From: Tetrahymena elliotti 4EA
Lineage: Eukaryota; Ciliophora; Oligohymenophorea; Hymenostomatida; Tetrahymenidae
Reading direction: 5' to 3'
Assembly (NCBI GenBank): GCA_000231825.2
Contig: JH720324.1
Span: 600,535 to 664,534 of the forward strand
DNA: 64,000 nt
Every line of letters begins with the position of its first letter. Position 1 is the stretch's first letter. The notes beneath the pieces were generated by a model. That model ran no database searches and was not told the DNA's origin. It saw only the letters and a program-made list of their open reading frames with translations. Position numbers and translations under genes: made by a program. Of the stretch, positions 28,106-41,514 are shown in pieces.

Positions 28106-28995
28106 ATGAATAAATAGGATATTGTAAAAGGAGTTGTTATCTCTCTCCATAAATAAGGTAAAACTTACTCTTTTATAGAAGAAAGTGTGTCTGATTTAGG
28201 GTTATCAACTTCAAAATCTACAATTAGCAAGTATTGCAACATTTTTGATAAAAATAACAATTGGGATGATTTGATTGATGGGAGAGTCAATAATAAGCGT
28301 TAACCCCATATCACAGCAAAAGAAGATAAAAATCACATTGTCTAACATTTTAAAACAATCCAATATCTAGTTTAAGAGAAGCCTCAAGAAGTGAATAAAT
28401 CAATCCAAATCAACTTAGCATTGGCACCATTTCAAAAACCTTGAAATCCAATAACCTAAAATTGTCTGTAATCCCAAAATAAATAATTTTATCCTAACAA
28501 TATAAAAATGAAAGAATAAAATTTGCAAACTTCATCAAAAAATGGAAGCGTAAGGTTTTTAGAATACTTTTTAGCTATGAACCCTATATTTAATCATAGA
28601 AATTAGGCTCAAGGAGGTGTTGGGTGTGAATAAACATGAGATTCCATAAAATTTAATTTAGGAGAGAAAGCAATATCTTCTAACTGTAAAGGTTTTTGGC
28701 ATCATTAATTTCTAAGGACCTTATTTCTTGAGTAATTTGAAGGATATCTTAATTTTGAAAGTTGTGTAGAACTTTTAAAAAAAACAATTGGTTCTCTCAG
28801 TGAACAAGAAAAAGAGGATTTCATTTTTATGTAAGATGGTGCCAGATTTCATTCAGCTGCTAATACTATTTAATGGTTAAAATCTCATAATATTGAACTC
28901 TTAAATTGAGCACCTAAATCACCTGATCTAAATCCTATAGAGCATACTTGGGCATTGCTAAAGGATTTAGTTTGGTAATATGAGACAAAAAATGG
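28106..28995 (+). pseudogene. Inactivated Tc1/mariner-family transposase
   Basis: Relic of a DDE transposase that would cut and paste DNA at TA sites. The ATG at 28106 opens a helix-turn-helix-like N-terminus (KQGKTYSF, STSKSTISKYC) and a basic linker (DGRVNNKRQPHITAKED). A first TGA follows near 28441. Further on, in shifted frames, come ILFSYEPYI (family usually FSDE, so the first catalytic Asp appears as Tyr), KVFGIINFQGPYF, then FMQDGARFHSAA with the second Asp, and SPDLNPIEHTWALLK with the third acidic residue. A TGA sits just before APKSPDLNP, where the family usually has Trp. At least one frameshift lies near 28720. Relics of such elements are normally removed from ciliate somatic genomes, so its presence here is notable. 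Family assignment is firm from the last 80 residues; ends of the element are not defined. Confidence 0.8.
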
Positions 28996-30035
28996 TAAAA
29001 TATTATTTACATATGTACATGATTAATCATATATAGTAATATACAGGGTCTGGCTCAAACCGTAAAAATGTTTAATTCGAAGGGTATTTTTATATCTTTG
29101 TAAATATGCATAATCATGGTAGATTTTTCAAATGCGTTATCAGATTTATTATTGCTTTTCTCAATATATATATATATCACGGATTTGAGAAAAAAATTCT
29201 TGAAATAAATAATAATTAAATAGAAAATTTTGATTTTTCTCAATTATTTTAAATTATTTGAATAAACATTTATTTACAACTAAATAGATTATTCAATACT
29301 TAAAAATTCCAATCAAAATTATATCTGATAGTTTATAAAAATAAATATAGTCAAATTACATAAATACTGCTTAAATTATCAAAAAAAAAACTCTCTATTA
29401 AAAAAATTGAATGATATCTTATAAAAATGAAATATAATAAAAAACACTAAATTTTGAATTTTACTTTTTTTTAAAAATTAATCAGCATTTATTATTATGA
29501 ATTTGATTTTAGTTAAATGACTAATGTAGCTTTTGTTGTTTTCACTACTTTTTGAGAAAGTAAAAATATCAAATAAACAAAATCCTTTATCCCTCCCTTA
29601 TCTATGCTTATATTATTTCTTTCAACATTCTGATCAACAATCTCAAAATCTCATTCTCATAAGTAATAATATTGATTTTAAATGGATTTAAAGAGAAAAA
29701 GTATTTAAATTGCAATTGATATTTCATACATGCAATTAATTTTAAATAATAATACAATAAAATCATTAGTATTATATTTTAAGCTATTTTATTAAGAATT
29801 AGTATCACTTAGAAGAATTTATTAATTTATAAAAAATGAAAAAGAGGAGGGTGATTTTTGTAAACATAAATTTCAATTTTTTATAAGTTTAACTACCAGG
29901 ATAACATATAGCTACAATTTTTTTTGGGGGGTCTAAAAAATAAGCCCCCCCATAAACAAAAAAGAGTTTAAAATACTTTAGCATAGTTTAAATAAGAAAT
30001 TAGTTTGATTTATTTTCTGGCAATTTAATTTAAAC
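28996..30035. other. Intergenic with a G-run/C-run hairpin
   Basis: Mostly A+T-rich sequence with no convincing gene. At 29042 TACAGGGTCTGGCTCAAACC resembles the TA-plus-terminal-repeat end of a Tc1/mariner element, but its orientation points away from the transposase and no partner was found. A G6...C7 hairpin sits at 29926-29951. Confidence 0.45.
29926..29951. repeat. G6/C7 hairpin
   Basis: Six G (29926-29931), a 13-base A-rich loop, then seven C (29945-29951), preceded by eight T and followed by an A-rich run. Such G/C homopolymers are exceptional in DNA this A+T rich. Confidence 0.7.
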
Positions 30036-33000
30036 TCACTAGTTTATTATATGATTAAATAGTCCATAAATTGCATTACTCTCAATTTATTGTAAGAAGA
30101 CATGAGATACTATTTTAAATGTGGGTACCAAGATCTCATTTGAAATTTTCTTTGTAATCTAACTTTAGAAATCTGATGGGTTAAATTATATTAAGTTTTT
30201 TTCTTACAAAAGAATCAAAGTTTTTTGAATTAGAAGAAAGAAGTCTTCATATTAAGCCAATTTTTAGTTTTAGTTTAAAATGAAATTTTTAATTTAAACT
30301 TTATCGAGATATTCTGGTAATCTAGATAGATCATTATTAGTTTCTATTTAAAAATGAATTATTGCTTACTTTAAACTATTTATAAATTATTAAATTAGTT
30401 CTTCTTCTTACTCTAATACGACTTAAATATTTTAATAATTTTTTATTTTATTTTAGATTGTAGAGTAGTTATTGCCATTTTTATTGTTATTTTAATTATT
30501 CTTTTGTAATTTCTACACATTTTAGTTATTATTATTTAATTGTTAATTGAGCTACTATATTTCTTATTTTATTCTGTGGATTAAATGATCCCTGACTGTA
30601 TCTTATACAATTACTTGTAAATTATCAATTGTTAATTTCACTGAATTTTCAAGAGGTTCTTGTATTAAATTAGAAACCAATTCATAAAACTAATTAGACG
30701 ATAAGAGTAACTCATAGTTATTCTGCACAAAGCTTTCAAGATTTTCAACAATTAGATTTTTATAATTCTTATAAAGGTTGTGTCTTAAATTTTTAATAAC
30801 ATCTCTTTAGAAAAGCTAAAAATTAAGGTATTAAAATTATTTTTTAAAAGCTTTGTAAATAATTTCAATTTAATTCTTACTCAATAGTTTAAATTATTGA
30901 GTTTATTCTATGATTTTATTACAGTTTTCTTAAAATTTTATAAGAAGTTTGTTAATTCCTAAAAACTTTTAATCTTTAGACATTTGTTAGGTAATTAAAG
31001 CCATTTATTAAGAATATTTAGCCACCTCTCTTGTTAATGCATCTTTGAAGCTTATTTAAATCATTAATTCTTTTTATATTGTATTTGCTGATGATTCACT
31101 TATTTCATTTAACATATGAGCATAATCTTCTATTTAAAATCTCTTTATTTGATGAATTAAAGTTATTGATTTCTTACTTAAGTATTCTTTCAAATTTAAT
31201 CCTTCAATAGCAATCATTCTTTCAACAGCTTAAGCTATTCCTTATATTTATTAATCATGTTCTTCAATAGATTATATGTAATTGGTATTTTAAGCATTAC
31301 TTTTACCTATTTCTAATTCTGGATTTTTTTTAACTCCTATTGAAATCATCTAAGCTTAAAGCAAGTACAAAGAATTTGAGAGTTAGAAAATACCACAGGC
31401 TACAGGTATTAATGACTTCCATTACATAGGTTACTTTTCAGATAGATTTACTATGAAAGGCAACTCTTCATTTTAGTATTCTTTAAGGATTTAAGGAGTA
31501 ATTTTGTCATCTTAGAAGAATTCATCTAATCTAAAATAATTGAAAGTTGAGTTTTTGAATGTCATTTTTTAAGAAGCTTTTATTTCACCCTTTAAATCTT
31601 TAATTTATTGTAAAATTTTTCCTCTGATAAATTCTTCATCTTTAATTCTTTTAAAGCAACCACTTTCTGTTATGTAAGCTTCAAGTACTTTTCTATCATA
31701 TTTATTTAGACTAAATATTTGAGATTCATGTGCTTGATTCTAAAATTATTTGCAAATCAACATACTTTGGTCATATAATTCTTAATTGTACTCTTACTAT
31801 ACTAAAGACTAAGACTATAATTATAAAATTTGCAGTGCTTAATGCAGATTGTTTTTTTACTTTAGGATTTCTTCACATCTATCTAGTATCAATAGGGATT
31901 AAGGAGGGTTTTTCAAGGAATATAGGGCAATAGCTTTGATATAGTATGCTGCAAAGTTATTAACATTTTTCTAAATGATTTAATCTGATATTGAAAGTGC
32001 TTCAGTATATTTATTTTTAATAAGCAATTTCATCCCCTGATTAATCAAATAAGATGCATTCACAATATTTCTCTCACTGATTCTTTTTTAGAATTCTTCT
32101 TTAAAAACTTTATACTCTTTTACAGCCTTTTCAGGTTCTCTTCTCATGGATTAAATCTTACAATAAAAAGTAGCCCAAATCTCTTCTTCTTACTTTCTTA
32201 AATATTCTTTATCCTTTAGAATTTCACAATTATTCAAAGTTTTACAATAATCCCAAAATATTTCATCCATCTTAGAAATATCTTTCATATTTTAGTGCTA
32301 TCTCTCACAAAAATAGGCATCTACCTTATCTCTCTCCTCAATCAAATTTTATTAAATCCTATTTTTGAGTATAAAACTATCTTTAGATCCATCAATTATC
32401 ATTTAAGCACTACCATCCTATCCACATCTCCCAGCCCTACCAAAGGCCTGATCTTCTACTCTCTTATTTTTGGGTGTGAAGGTAACTATCACATGTAAGC
32501 CACCTGATAGTAAAAATAAGAAAACTTAAATCTTGAGCATAAAAACAGATTTTAATTACAAAATGATTTCAAAAAGAATTTTTAGAATAAATAGCAAAAA
32601 AATATTTTTCAAATAATAAAATCAATTTTACCATTCTTAATGACTTGAGGGGATATTTTAATATCTGTCCCTCTTCCTGCTAAATTAGTGCTTAAAAAAA
32701 CACAAAAATCACTGATCAAATCTTTCTCTATACTTTCATTACCACTGTAATATTCTACTAATTTAATTCCTTGAAATTTTTTTGATATTAATTTATAAAT
32801 ATGTTTGCTAGATTTTTCTGATTCTGAAATGATTAAACAAGGTCTGCCTTAACTCATTAACTGTTAAATTTAGGTAAAAATGTTGTTTTAGAAGTCTGAT
32901 GTTGTTTTTTCAACTATTGGTGGCAATATTTACAGCTTTCTTGACTTGAATAAAGGAATTTTCATAGTATCTACCTGATAAAACTACTATAAGACATCTA

Positions 33001-35356
33001 TTGATTTTTCAGATCCTAATGTACCAGTTAATCCTACAATATTATTTTTATAGAGCAAAAACATGTAAATATTGGATACAAAATTAACAGTTAAAGTCAT
33101 CGGAGTAACAGTAACATTTTCCTTCATTTAAATAAATTAATGCAGACCTCCTCTCCATTATGTATTTAACTAAGCAACTCCAGTATTATCATAGTCAATA
33201 GGAATAATTTTGTCATTATCTACCTTGTATTCCTTATTTCTTTGAAGTTACAAAGCATAGAAACCATTATTAATCCATTCTTTCATTTGAAAAATTGCAA
33301 ATTACTTCATATGTTAAGGAATTTATGTATCAATCTCAGCAGAAACTTCATTATTCATTAGAACTAAATTTAAAAATTCAGTGATAAAATCTTCTGCTCT
33401 GCAGCAGTATTTGTTCTCTGAATCTACAAAGTAGTAATAGCCTTCTAAGTATTAATCTCTCATCTAAGTAATTTTGTACCAAATTAGCCACAAAATAGTA
33501 TTGAGTTTCGATAAACCTGGAATGCATTTAGCTAATGAAGTAGAATGGTTATGCTAATCTATAAACATGCAATCAACTTCATCTACAATAGCAAAGTCAA
33601 ACTTTCTACCACATCTAGTGCCTCTTAATTCATATTAATCACCAAGTAAGTCTGCAGCATAGCTTCCAACTTCACCATAAACAATATCTTTTTTGTAAGT
33701 TTCATTAGGCTCAGACGAACGAAATTCTTCTGTACCAATAGACCCACAAGTTAATCCTAAATCCTTATAGAATCCTTAGAATTCTTCACAATCTCTCTTT
33801 GCAAGTTCCTTATTTGAAGTAAAAATATCTACTTTATCTTTCATCAAGCTTCTTGTAGCTGCCATCAAAGCTACAGTAATAGATTTACCCTCCCCTGTAT
33901 TAATTTGTAAGATTCTTCCTTTTTATTTCTGTCTGTATAAAAAGAGTAAGCAAGAAATAATCTATACAGAACGTGGTAATATTTTTCTAACCTTATTTAA
34001 AGCCTAAGATGCTTTAATTAGATAATAAATTTCAGGATATCTCTTTTTCAAGTCATCTAAAAGCTATCCATTCATACCTGCTTCATATTTACCAAAGATT
34101 TTCATGAAAAAACCTCTTTCTTCTTAAGTCAGTTCAGTGATTTATTTCAAGATATTATCAATCTCTTCACTGTAAAATAAAGGTTAATTTTGAATAGAAT
34201 TTTATTTATTCTAAAGTAAATTATTGATGGGGATTTATGACAAATTATTGGGAATATTTTTATCTTAATTATTTTGATTTAATGGAAAATATTTTAGATA
34301 ATTTTCATTGGTTTCAACTTTTTCTGAAATTTATCTTTTGAGTAAAACTTATTCATTTTAATTTTTTTGAGAAACCCTTTCTGAAGTTACTTTCTTAAGA
34401 TAAATTTCTTTAAAATTATCATTATTAGGTTTAGATATATTGTTCTGATTTGAAAACTATTTATTCTATTATCTTTAATTGCTAATGTTGTTCTAATTAT
34501 TTTGTTAAGAAGAAGGAGTTAATTATTATTATGAATTAATTTGGTATTTATTTATGTCATTCAAATCATAATTTTGAGGATTTGATTTAATGTTCTTAAC
34601 CTCATATGGCTTTTGGAACTCTCTTTCTTATCCTTAAATTTTTTTTTCTAATTTATTTAATTCATTTTAGATTTAGAACACATTCCTTTAATTTTACGAA
34701 AGTCCTACTATTTTTTTTTCTGGATAAATTTAATTATTGAAAAGCTAATTACCATTTTTCAAATTCTAGTTTTGCAGAGCTCTAGCGTCTATTTTAATTT
34801 CTTGTTCAATCTTTTTAGGAGGATTAACTAGAGTAGGAATCTAAATCTAATTAAGTTAGGTGGAGTAAGCAAATAGTTTTTCTGTGAAAGATGTTTTCAG
34901 TAAATATTTAGATAGCAGAGAAGAGAATACAATTAATAATGAAAGGCTTTTTGTATGAAAAGATGTTAAGTAAGAGTCTATAATAATTTATACAGATTAT
35001 TAAGCCTCATTAAATTCCTACAAAAGTTATCCTGGAGCTAATTAGTTAGATTTCAACAAATCCTAAAAGATAATTTGCTTGTTTTAATTTTTAATAATGT
35101 ATCTATCATATAAATTAAATAAAAAATAATTGAGATCTTGAATTTTATATGGGTCATAAATGATCTTTCTAAGCATTTGTAGTGTTTAATCTAAATCTTA
35201 TAAATATGCATTCGTATCATCTCTAAAGGGACATATCAAGGAAACATAAACTAGTTAAGTTTTACCAAAAATGAGTTTATCATTTTTAAAGTACTTGCTT
35301 AGAATCTATTCAATTTTGAATAAAGTATCCTATTAAATATCTAAACTAGATTCCAT
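30036..35356 (-). CDS. SecA-type ATPase with eukaryotic extensions, copy A (1,730 residues)
   Basis: A DEAD-like motor related to the bacterial preprotein translocase SecA; its role in a ciliate is unknown. From the ATG at 35356 (first Met after an upstream in-frame TGA) to the TGA at 30036-30038, with one intron (32504-32631), the length is an exact 1,731 codons. Motifs: INTGEGKS near residue 490 (SecA Walker A), [10 protein letters not shown] near 590 (Walker B), GLTGTLG near 780, [12 protein letters not shown] near 890, and [11 protein letters not shown] near 930. The first about 430 residues are Gln/Asn-rich and have no known domain. After the motor come a TPR-like helical region and a long helical C-terminus ending [10 protein letters not shown]...[10 protein letters not shown]. 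No transit or signal peptide is visible, so a cytosolic or nuclear place is likely. Copy B, 6 kb away, is paralogous through the motor and C-terminus but not the first 300 residues. Confidence 0.82.
32504..32631 (-). other. Intron of SecA-like copy A
   Basis: Minus-strand GTAAAATTG...CTATCAG, 128 bases, splitting the codon between AAGAATG and GTGGC. It interrupts the conserved N-G-G-L-H motif at exactly the same place as the intron of copy B. Confidence 0.75.
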
Positions 35357-37098
35357 TCTATTATTCAAACAATACTTTTTAATTATGATTTTAATGAGTT
35401 AGCCTGATAACAATCTTTAATCTATTAAATTTGTTTCTTATCATTAATTAATCTAAATATATAAATACTTCAAAAACTCTTCTTTATAAAATTTTAATAA
35501 AAATTTAGAATTATTTATCAAAATCTTTTTTAAATTATTTATTAGAATATTTCACTTTGCTTCAATAGATTAGAAAAATCCCTTTTTGATTTTCAATTAA
35601 TTAAAAAGATAAACATCATTATGAATTAAAATTATTAGTTTATATATCCTAGTGTTATTTATATATTGATAATAAAGAATAGCCAAAATAAATGGATATT
35701 TCATGGAAATCAAAATTGAAAGTTATTAATTATATAAAGCTTTAAATCAAAATATTTTTAAAAGATTAAAGTAATAAATAATTTATCTGTAAAACAATAA
35801 CCTCTTAAAAATATAAAAAATATTTAGTATTAGAAAAGTAATTATTATTTATTTCCTTCAAATAATATTTAATTTATTTTTATATCTCATACTTTGTGTA
35901 AAGTATTGATCTTTATTAATTCATATTTGATTCATTTCTTTTTCTTTATTTAGTATACTTTTTTTGAAAATTTCATGAGTGAAATGTAAATGAAAATATT
36001 AAAGAAACAATTTATGCAAATTTAAATTTCAGGATAAAAGTAAATAAATATTCTTTTCTGATTAACAATTGGAATTTGGATAGTATTTAATTTTTAAAAT
36101 ATAATATTCCATAGAGAAAAAAATAATTGAAATAAATTATATTATTACTATCTAATTATGAAAAAACAAATTTTATAATTTTTAAGCTAACACATACTTT
36201 GTAAAGGGAAGAATTAATTAAAAGCTTGGTTTTGCTGAATTACTTTAAAAATATTATGACATAAATATATAGCTGATTAATATAAATTATTAATTATATT
36301 TCTAATAATAAATGAATTGTATTTGCTTTTACTTTTCTTTTATTTAATTATATAGCAGAAAAACGTATTACCATAATAAAAACTTTAGATAAATTTGATA
36401 TCAAACATAATCAGTCTACCAACACTAAAGAAAAACATTAAAATATATTTTTTACTAACATGAAATTTAATAATTCATTATGCACCCATTTTACTATTTA
36501 AAATGTTTTCTTAAAAATATATTATCTTTTCATCAAAAACAAATTTTTAACATCAATAATGATATGAATATTTATTAATTTTAGTTTATTAATTCAATGA
36601 AATGATATATTTTTTAAATATAATTTCTTCATTAAAATGTATTAATGTCTACTAAAATACTTTGATATTTAAAGTAAAATATTTACAATTGTAGAAATAT
36701 CACTAATAAATTGAAGATCTAACTAAATAAAGAGGTTGCATTTCTTCTTCTTACCTAATACTATAGATAAAATGAAAACAATCTAGATATTACAATTAAT
36801 GAAAAATGAGTGATAGTGTTTGAATTTCAAGCTTAAAGATAAAATATGTGGTAATAAATCTAGATGGGCATTTATTCATTATTAAAATCAATCAAAATTA
36901 ACTCATAAATGATTATAATTTTTGGTAGATTAAAATTTTGTGCTTGATAAAAATATGATATTACTTTAAAGGTGAATAAAATGGTTTAACTAAAAATAAA
37001 TTATACTAGTCTTTAATTTTAATTTGCTAAAATAATAAAATATCTCTATTTTGATTTCACAAGATTGAGGAGCCTTCAATTAGGAATTAAAATATTGA
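35357..37098. other. Intergenic, A+T rich
   Basis: Just upstream of copy A (35360-35600) a minus-strand frame is partly protein-like but is closed by TGA relative to the ATG at 35356; it may be a decayed exon. The rest shows no gene. Promoter of copy A and 3' flank of the LRR gene lie here. Confidence 0.4.
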
Positions 37099-40000
37099 TC
37101 AATCTGAATCTGAGACCTCACCAAAGTCATCGTACAACTCTAATTTGTATTGAACTATTTGATGTACTTCTAAAACTTTTTTCTTTAATTTCTATTCTTA
37201 CTCTCCTTCAATATTATTCTCTCTATATTTTAGTATAATATAATATTTAGTTATTAAAAGATTTTTATTTTAATTTAGAGGTAATTATTTTAATTAATAT
37301 ATTTGCTTACCCAAATCCTAAATTTAGTATTCTCAAATTTTGGCAGTCCTTTAAAGCAGAGCAAACTTCAAGTGGTCCATTTTTTCCAATTCTACTGAAC
37401 CTTTATTTATTTTTACATTGATTTAAAATTGAAATTTTAACTTTATTTGATTGTGATCTAATTAATGATCACAAAATAATATTCTTATCAGAAAGATTAA
37501 GAATAAAACATTGAAAATAATCAATATAATTTTTAAATATCTTTTACCTTAGATCAAGATCCAAAAATGTTAGCTTTTTCAATTCTTTAAAACATTAGCC
37601 TAAACTCAAGGCTCCTTTTCTATAAATTTTATTATACCTTTTTATTTAAATTAAAACACGCTTTAAAAACAATATAATTTATCACAATTAAAATGTTTGC
37701 TTTCCAGTATTAAACTGTAATAAATAGTTTTAATTAACTTTATTAGCTAATTAAATCATGAAATTTAAAGAGAATTTAAATGAATACTAAAGATTTATTT
37801 TTAAGCTTGTAAGATTAGCACATTTAGGTAATTTCTAACTGAAATTAATAACACCATCTTAACCAATTTTATTATACCTTTTGTTTATTAGAAATATTTT
37901 TAAATTAGAGATAATGAATAAATATAAATAAAAATCAAAATGAAATATAAAAGCAATACCAAAAATTTAACTCCAAATAAGTTAAATTTGTCCATTTGCT
38001 TAATTCTTTAGACAAGCCTTTTAGACCAATATCTGTAATGCTATTAGAACTTTTTTTGTTTGAAAATATTATAAAATCTAGTTAGTTAGTTTGAATTTCT
38101 AAAACTAAGAAAAATACAAAAATATCTATTTTGAAAATATTAAAAAACCACCCTATTAATTTAATTAACTAGTTTAAGAAAAATAAAAACTAATTTTAAA
38201 AATCATGGAGGTGAAGGTTGAAATTATCAAATAACTAAAAAATATTTACTGGAGCATGAGAAATAAACTTGAAAGCATTTTGAAACTAGACAATCTACAA
38301 GCTAGTTATTTTAAGCCTTCATTCCCAATTTCATTATTACTTTTAATAAAAACAGGTAAAAAATAGAGTAAATGAGATGCTTAAAAAGATTATATTTAAT
38401 TATTTTTTTTTCTATTAAAAATATAACTTAAAATCATTTAAATCTATCTTATTTTTATCATTGAATTAGAAATTTTTACGAGATATGAAGATGTAATTTT
38501 GAGAGATTTTAGCAATTTGATAAGCCTTTTGCTAAATCAGCTGTTCCCTCTGAGCGAATATGATTTCCTCTTTTAAATAAAAAAAATAATTTTAATTCAA
38601 CAAACCTTTAAATTAAGCAATTTGTAAATTAATAATAAAAAGCTAAAATAAATTTCTAATAAATGAATAATTTCTATGATAAATAAAATATTATTACAAA
38701 AGATTTAAATGTAAAGTTTCTAAGTTATAGCTAGAAGATAGAGCTTATCCTATATCAGATGCTGACTATGAATCAATATCATCGTTTCTAATAAATTATT
38801 ATTATTATCTATAACAGTATTCTTATGAAATGTATTTAATTAATTCTGAAAGTAAAGACACTGAATAAATACTTTAAGAAATGCCTCAATAAATTCTTAA
38901 AAAGGTGAATTTTTTACTATTCACCAAAATAGATTTCTAAAAATTAAAATTTATCTCTTGAAATAAATCTGTTATTTGTATAAAAGTTAACTCAATTTAA
39001 GATCAATTAAATTAATGGTTTTTTATTAAACTAATTCTTCATCCTTAAATTGATAATAACAATTGAATATTACCTAAAGTGAAGAATTAGATGAGAGATG
39101 TTTTGGAAAGAAGGGAAACAAAAAGGTTATTCTGGCTAGGACAATTATTTGTTTTGATCAAAACTTTTATATTAGAAATAAACTTAACTAAGAAAAAATA
39201 AAATAAATTAAAGTAGTTAGTTACTTGTTAGGTTATCCAAATAGAGAAGAACATTATTATCTTTAGAAGCGATTTGAGCTTTTATTTTAAATAAAGTGAT
39301 TAAAATGACAATTAAATTCATATGAAGTATAATACAAAATTTATTTTTGTTTACCTAAGATTAAGATTTAATTCTTTGAGATTGGGACATTTATTAATTT
39401 CAAAGCATAGGAATGATTAAACACTTTAGACAATCTAATTTGATCTTTTAATTTTATAATTAATTATCAAGATAGAGATAGACAAGAGTTTTAAAGCAAT
39501 CATTTCATTTTTTTTTTTTACTTTTTGAGTTTTTTTTGTAGTTTTTGCTTCTTAAAATTTAATCAAAAAACAGAAATAACAATTAAGTTTATTTACTCTA
39601 GATTTAGAGTTAATTTTTTGAGTTCAACACATTTCGACAATCCTGGAGCTAAATTCTTAGCTAAATATGTACCATCATCAATGTTGTTTCTAAAATTGCA
39701 TCTATTCATACATAAAATAAAATTTTAAAATTAAAATTTTAGAATTAACTATTTAAAGTAAATAAAATCATTATTTTTTGGAGATTTTATTTGAAACAAA
39801 AACAATTAAAAAAAACTAATTTGATTTATAAAAAAATACTCAAGATTTAGAGATAGTGTAGACAATTTAAGGCATTTAGATAAATTTTATCCTAATACAG
39901 TTGTATCTTATTCATCGATTTCAGTCATACTTTTTTGAATACCAAATAATAAAGGTTGTAGTAAATATTAAGAAATTAACACATAAAAAAATCAAAATTT

Positions 40001-40722
40001 TTTACCTTATATCAATATCTAAATTTTTCAAGCTTTTTAAATCTGGAATTTATTAGATTAAAGCTTGAATTTTCTATTTCATTTTCTAACCCCTTTTAAA
40101 ACAAATAAATTTTTATTATTTAAATATTTTCCAAATATATTTATAAATAAGTTATTTAACAATAGACATTTTTTTATTCTTAATCTTTAATTCAAAAGTT
40201 GAACATAAAATGAAAAAAGAATATAAATTACCTCAATTTTAAAGTTAAAGTAGATAAGTAGACACGCTTTTTTAATTCTGATAATAAGTTTATTACTAGT
40301 TGTATATCAATATTCTAGGACCTTTAAATTAATGAAAGTAAATTAAAAAACTTATACATAAATAAATTAAAACAAATTAGATTACCAAAAATCTCCTAGG
40401 GTTAGACTTTTCATATTAGAGCAATTTGATAAAGTTTTTATGAGACTATCCTAAACTTGCTATTCTATTTGATCTTAACTGTTAAGGATATAAAATTAAA
40501 TATAAATTATGAGTGTTTGATGAATTGTATTAGTGTTAATTTTTGAGTCAGACATCTATATGAAATAAAACAATTTCATATCTTTAAAATAAAATTAAGT
40601 TGATTTAAAGGTTATTTTATTCATCAAACAATCTTTTATATTTAATTCTTAATTTACAAAAATGTTATTTTGAAATCTGTTTCATCTTCATCAAAAGCTC
40701 CTTGCTTGATAAACTTTTGCAT
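37099..40722 (-). CDS. Leucine-rich-repeat protein, about one repeat per exon
   Basis: Likely a protein-binding scaffold; partners unknown. The ATG at 40722 opens MQKFIKQGAFDEDETDFKI; the last exon ends LELYDDFGEVSDSD before TGA at 37099-37101. Between them at least twelve short minus-strand exons (about 60-100 bases) each encode a single ribonuclease-inhibitor-like LRR of the form ...GL..L...L..C.NL..L.L.L, and nearly all are followed by a GTAAxx donor. Clear examples lie near 40480-40390, 39930-39845, 39690-39605, 38800-38710, 38575-38480, 38345-38255, 38040-37975, 37640-37548 and 37400-37310 (KDCQNLRILNLGFG). Introns are about 60-300 bases. Exon edges are by eye, and two weak repeats near 39050-39290 are uncertain. 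The gene sits between the two SecA-like paralogues, all on the same strand. Such LRR genes are an expanded family in ciliates. Confidence 0.72.
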
Positions 40723-41514
40723 AAAAATTTAAATGAGTAAGTATTATGGATATTGTTTTACTTATTCAAAGTATAATTATTTTTTATTTGATTCTATCAT
40801 TTTTTCTTCTTATTTTACAATTTATGAATTTTGTTAATTTTTAATTATTTTATTTTTTATTTATTTTTTTCACTATATTTTGTGCTTTAAAAACCCTAAA
40901 AAATTGTATTTGATTTTATTTAATTTAGTAGATATTCCTTATTTGTTCTCCTAGATTTCGCTCAAGATATTTTATTTAGAATTACCTATTTAACATTAAT
41001 TAAACCAATATTAATTTATAAAAGTATTAGTAATTTTAAGAGCATTCTTCCTATAGCATCAAATTAAAGACAAAAATTTTGGAATAGGGGTGAGCAAATT
41101 AAGGAGTAATTACTTTAATTGAAAATAATTTTATTTTTCTATTAATTTTAAGTAAACCAAAAAGTTTTGTTGATGTTTGAATTCTTATTTACTAAATACT
41201 GTTTGATTTGATTAAAAATAAAACTCTAAAAACTGTTATCAATTTTAATTTGTAAGATCAAATTAAAAGAAAAAATATTTATTGAATCTCAAAAGAATTC
41301 TGATCAATTAATTTAATAATTCATTTAAAAAAAGCTGTAAAAATGGTAAAAATGAATTCTTATGTGTTGTTTGTGTGTTTTGCATAAATATTTAAAACTT
41401 ATTTTTAGAGTTATAATGTGAATGTGATTTAATAATATATACAAAAATATATAAAGCAAACTGTTAATAAATATAAATAGCAATTGGTTTTAATTAGTTT
41501 GTTAATTAATTATT
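40723..41514. other. Intergenic, A+T rich
   Basis: No coding frame or repeat was recognised. It contains the LRR gene promoter and the 3' flank of SecA-like copy B. Confidence 0.45.

Noticed and set aside
29042..29070. Possible terminal inverted repeat of the transposon (TA then CAGGGTCTGGCTCAAACC)
   Set aside because: Its orientation is wrong for the right end of the transposase relic and no matching inverted copy was found within the flanks.
35360..35600. Upstream N-terminal extension of SecA-like copy A
   Set aside because: An in-frame TGA separates it from the ATG at 35356, and no GT..AG intron that would bypass it was found.
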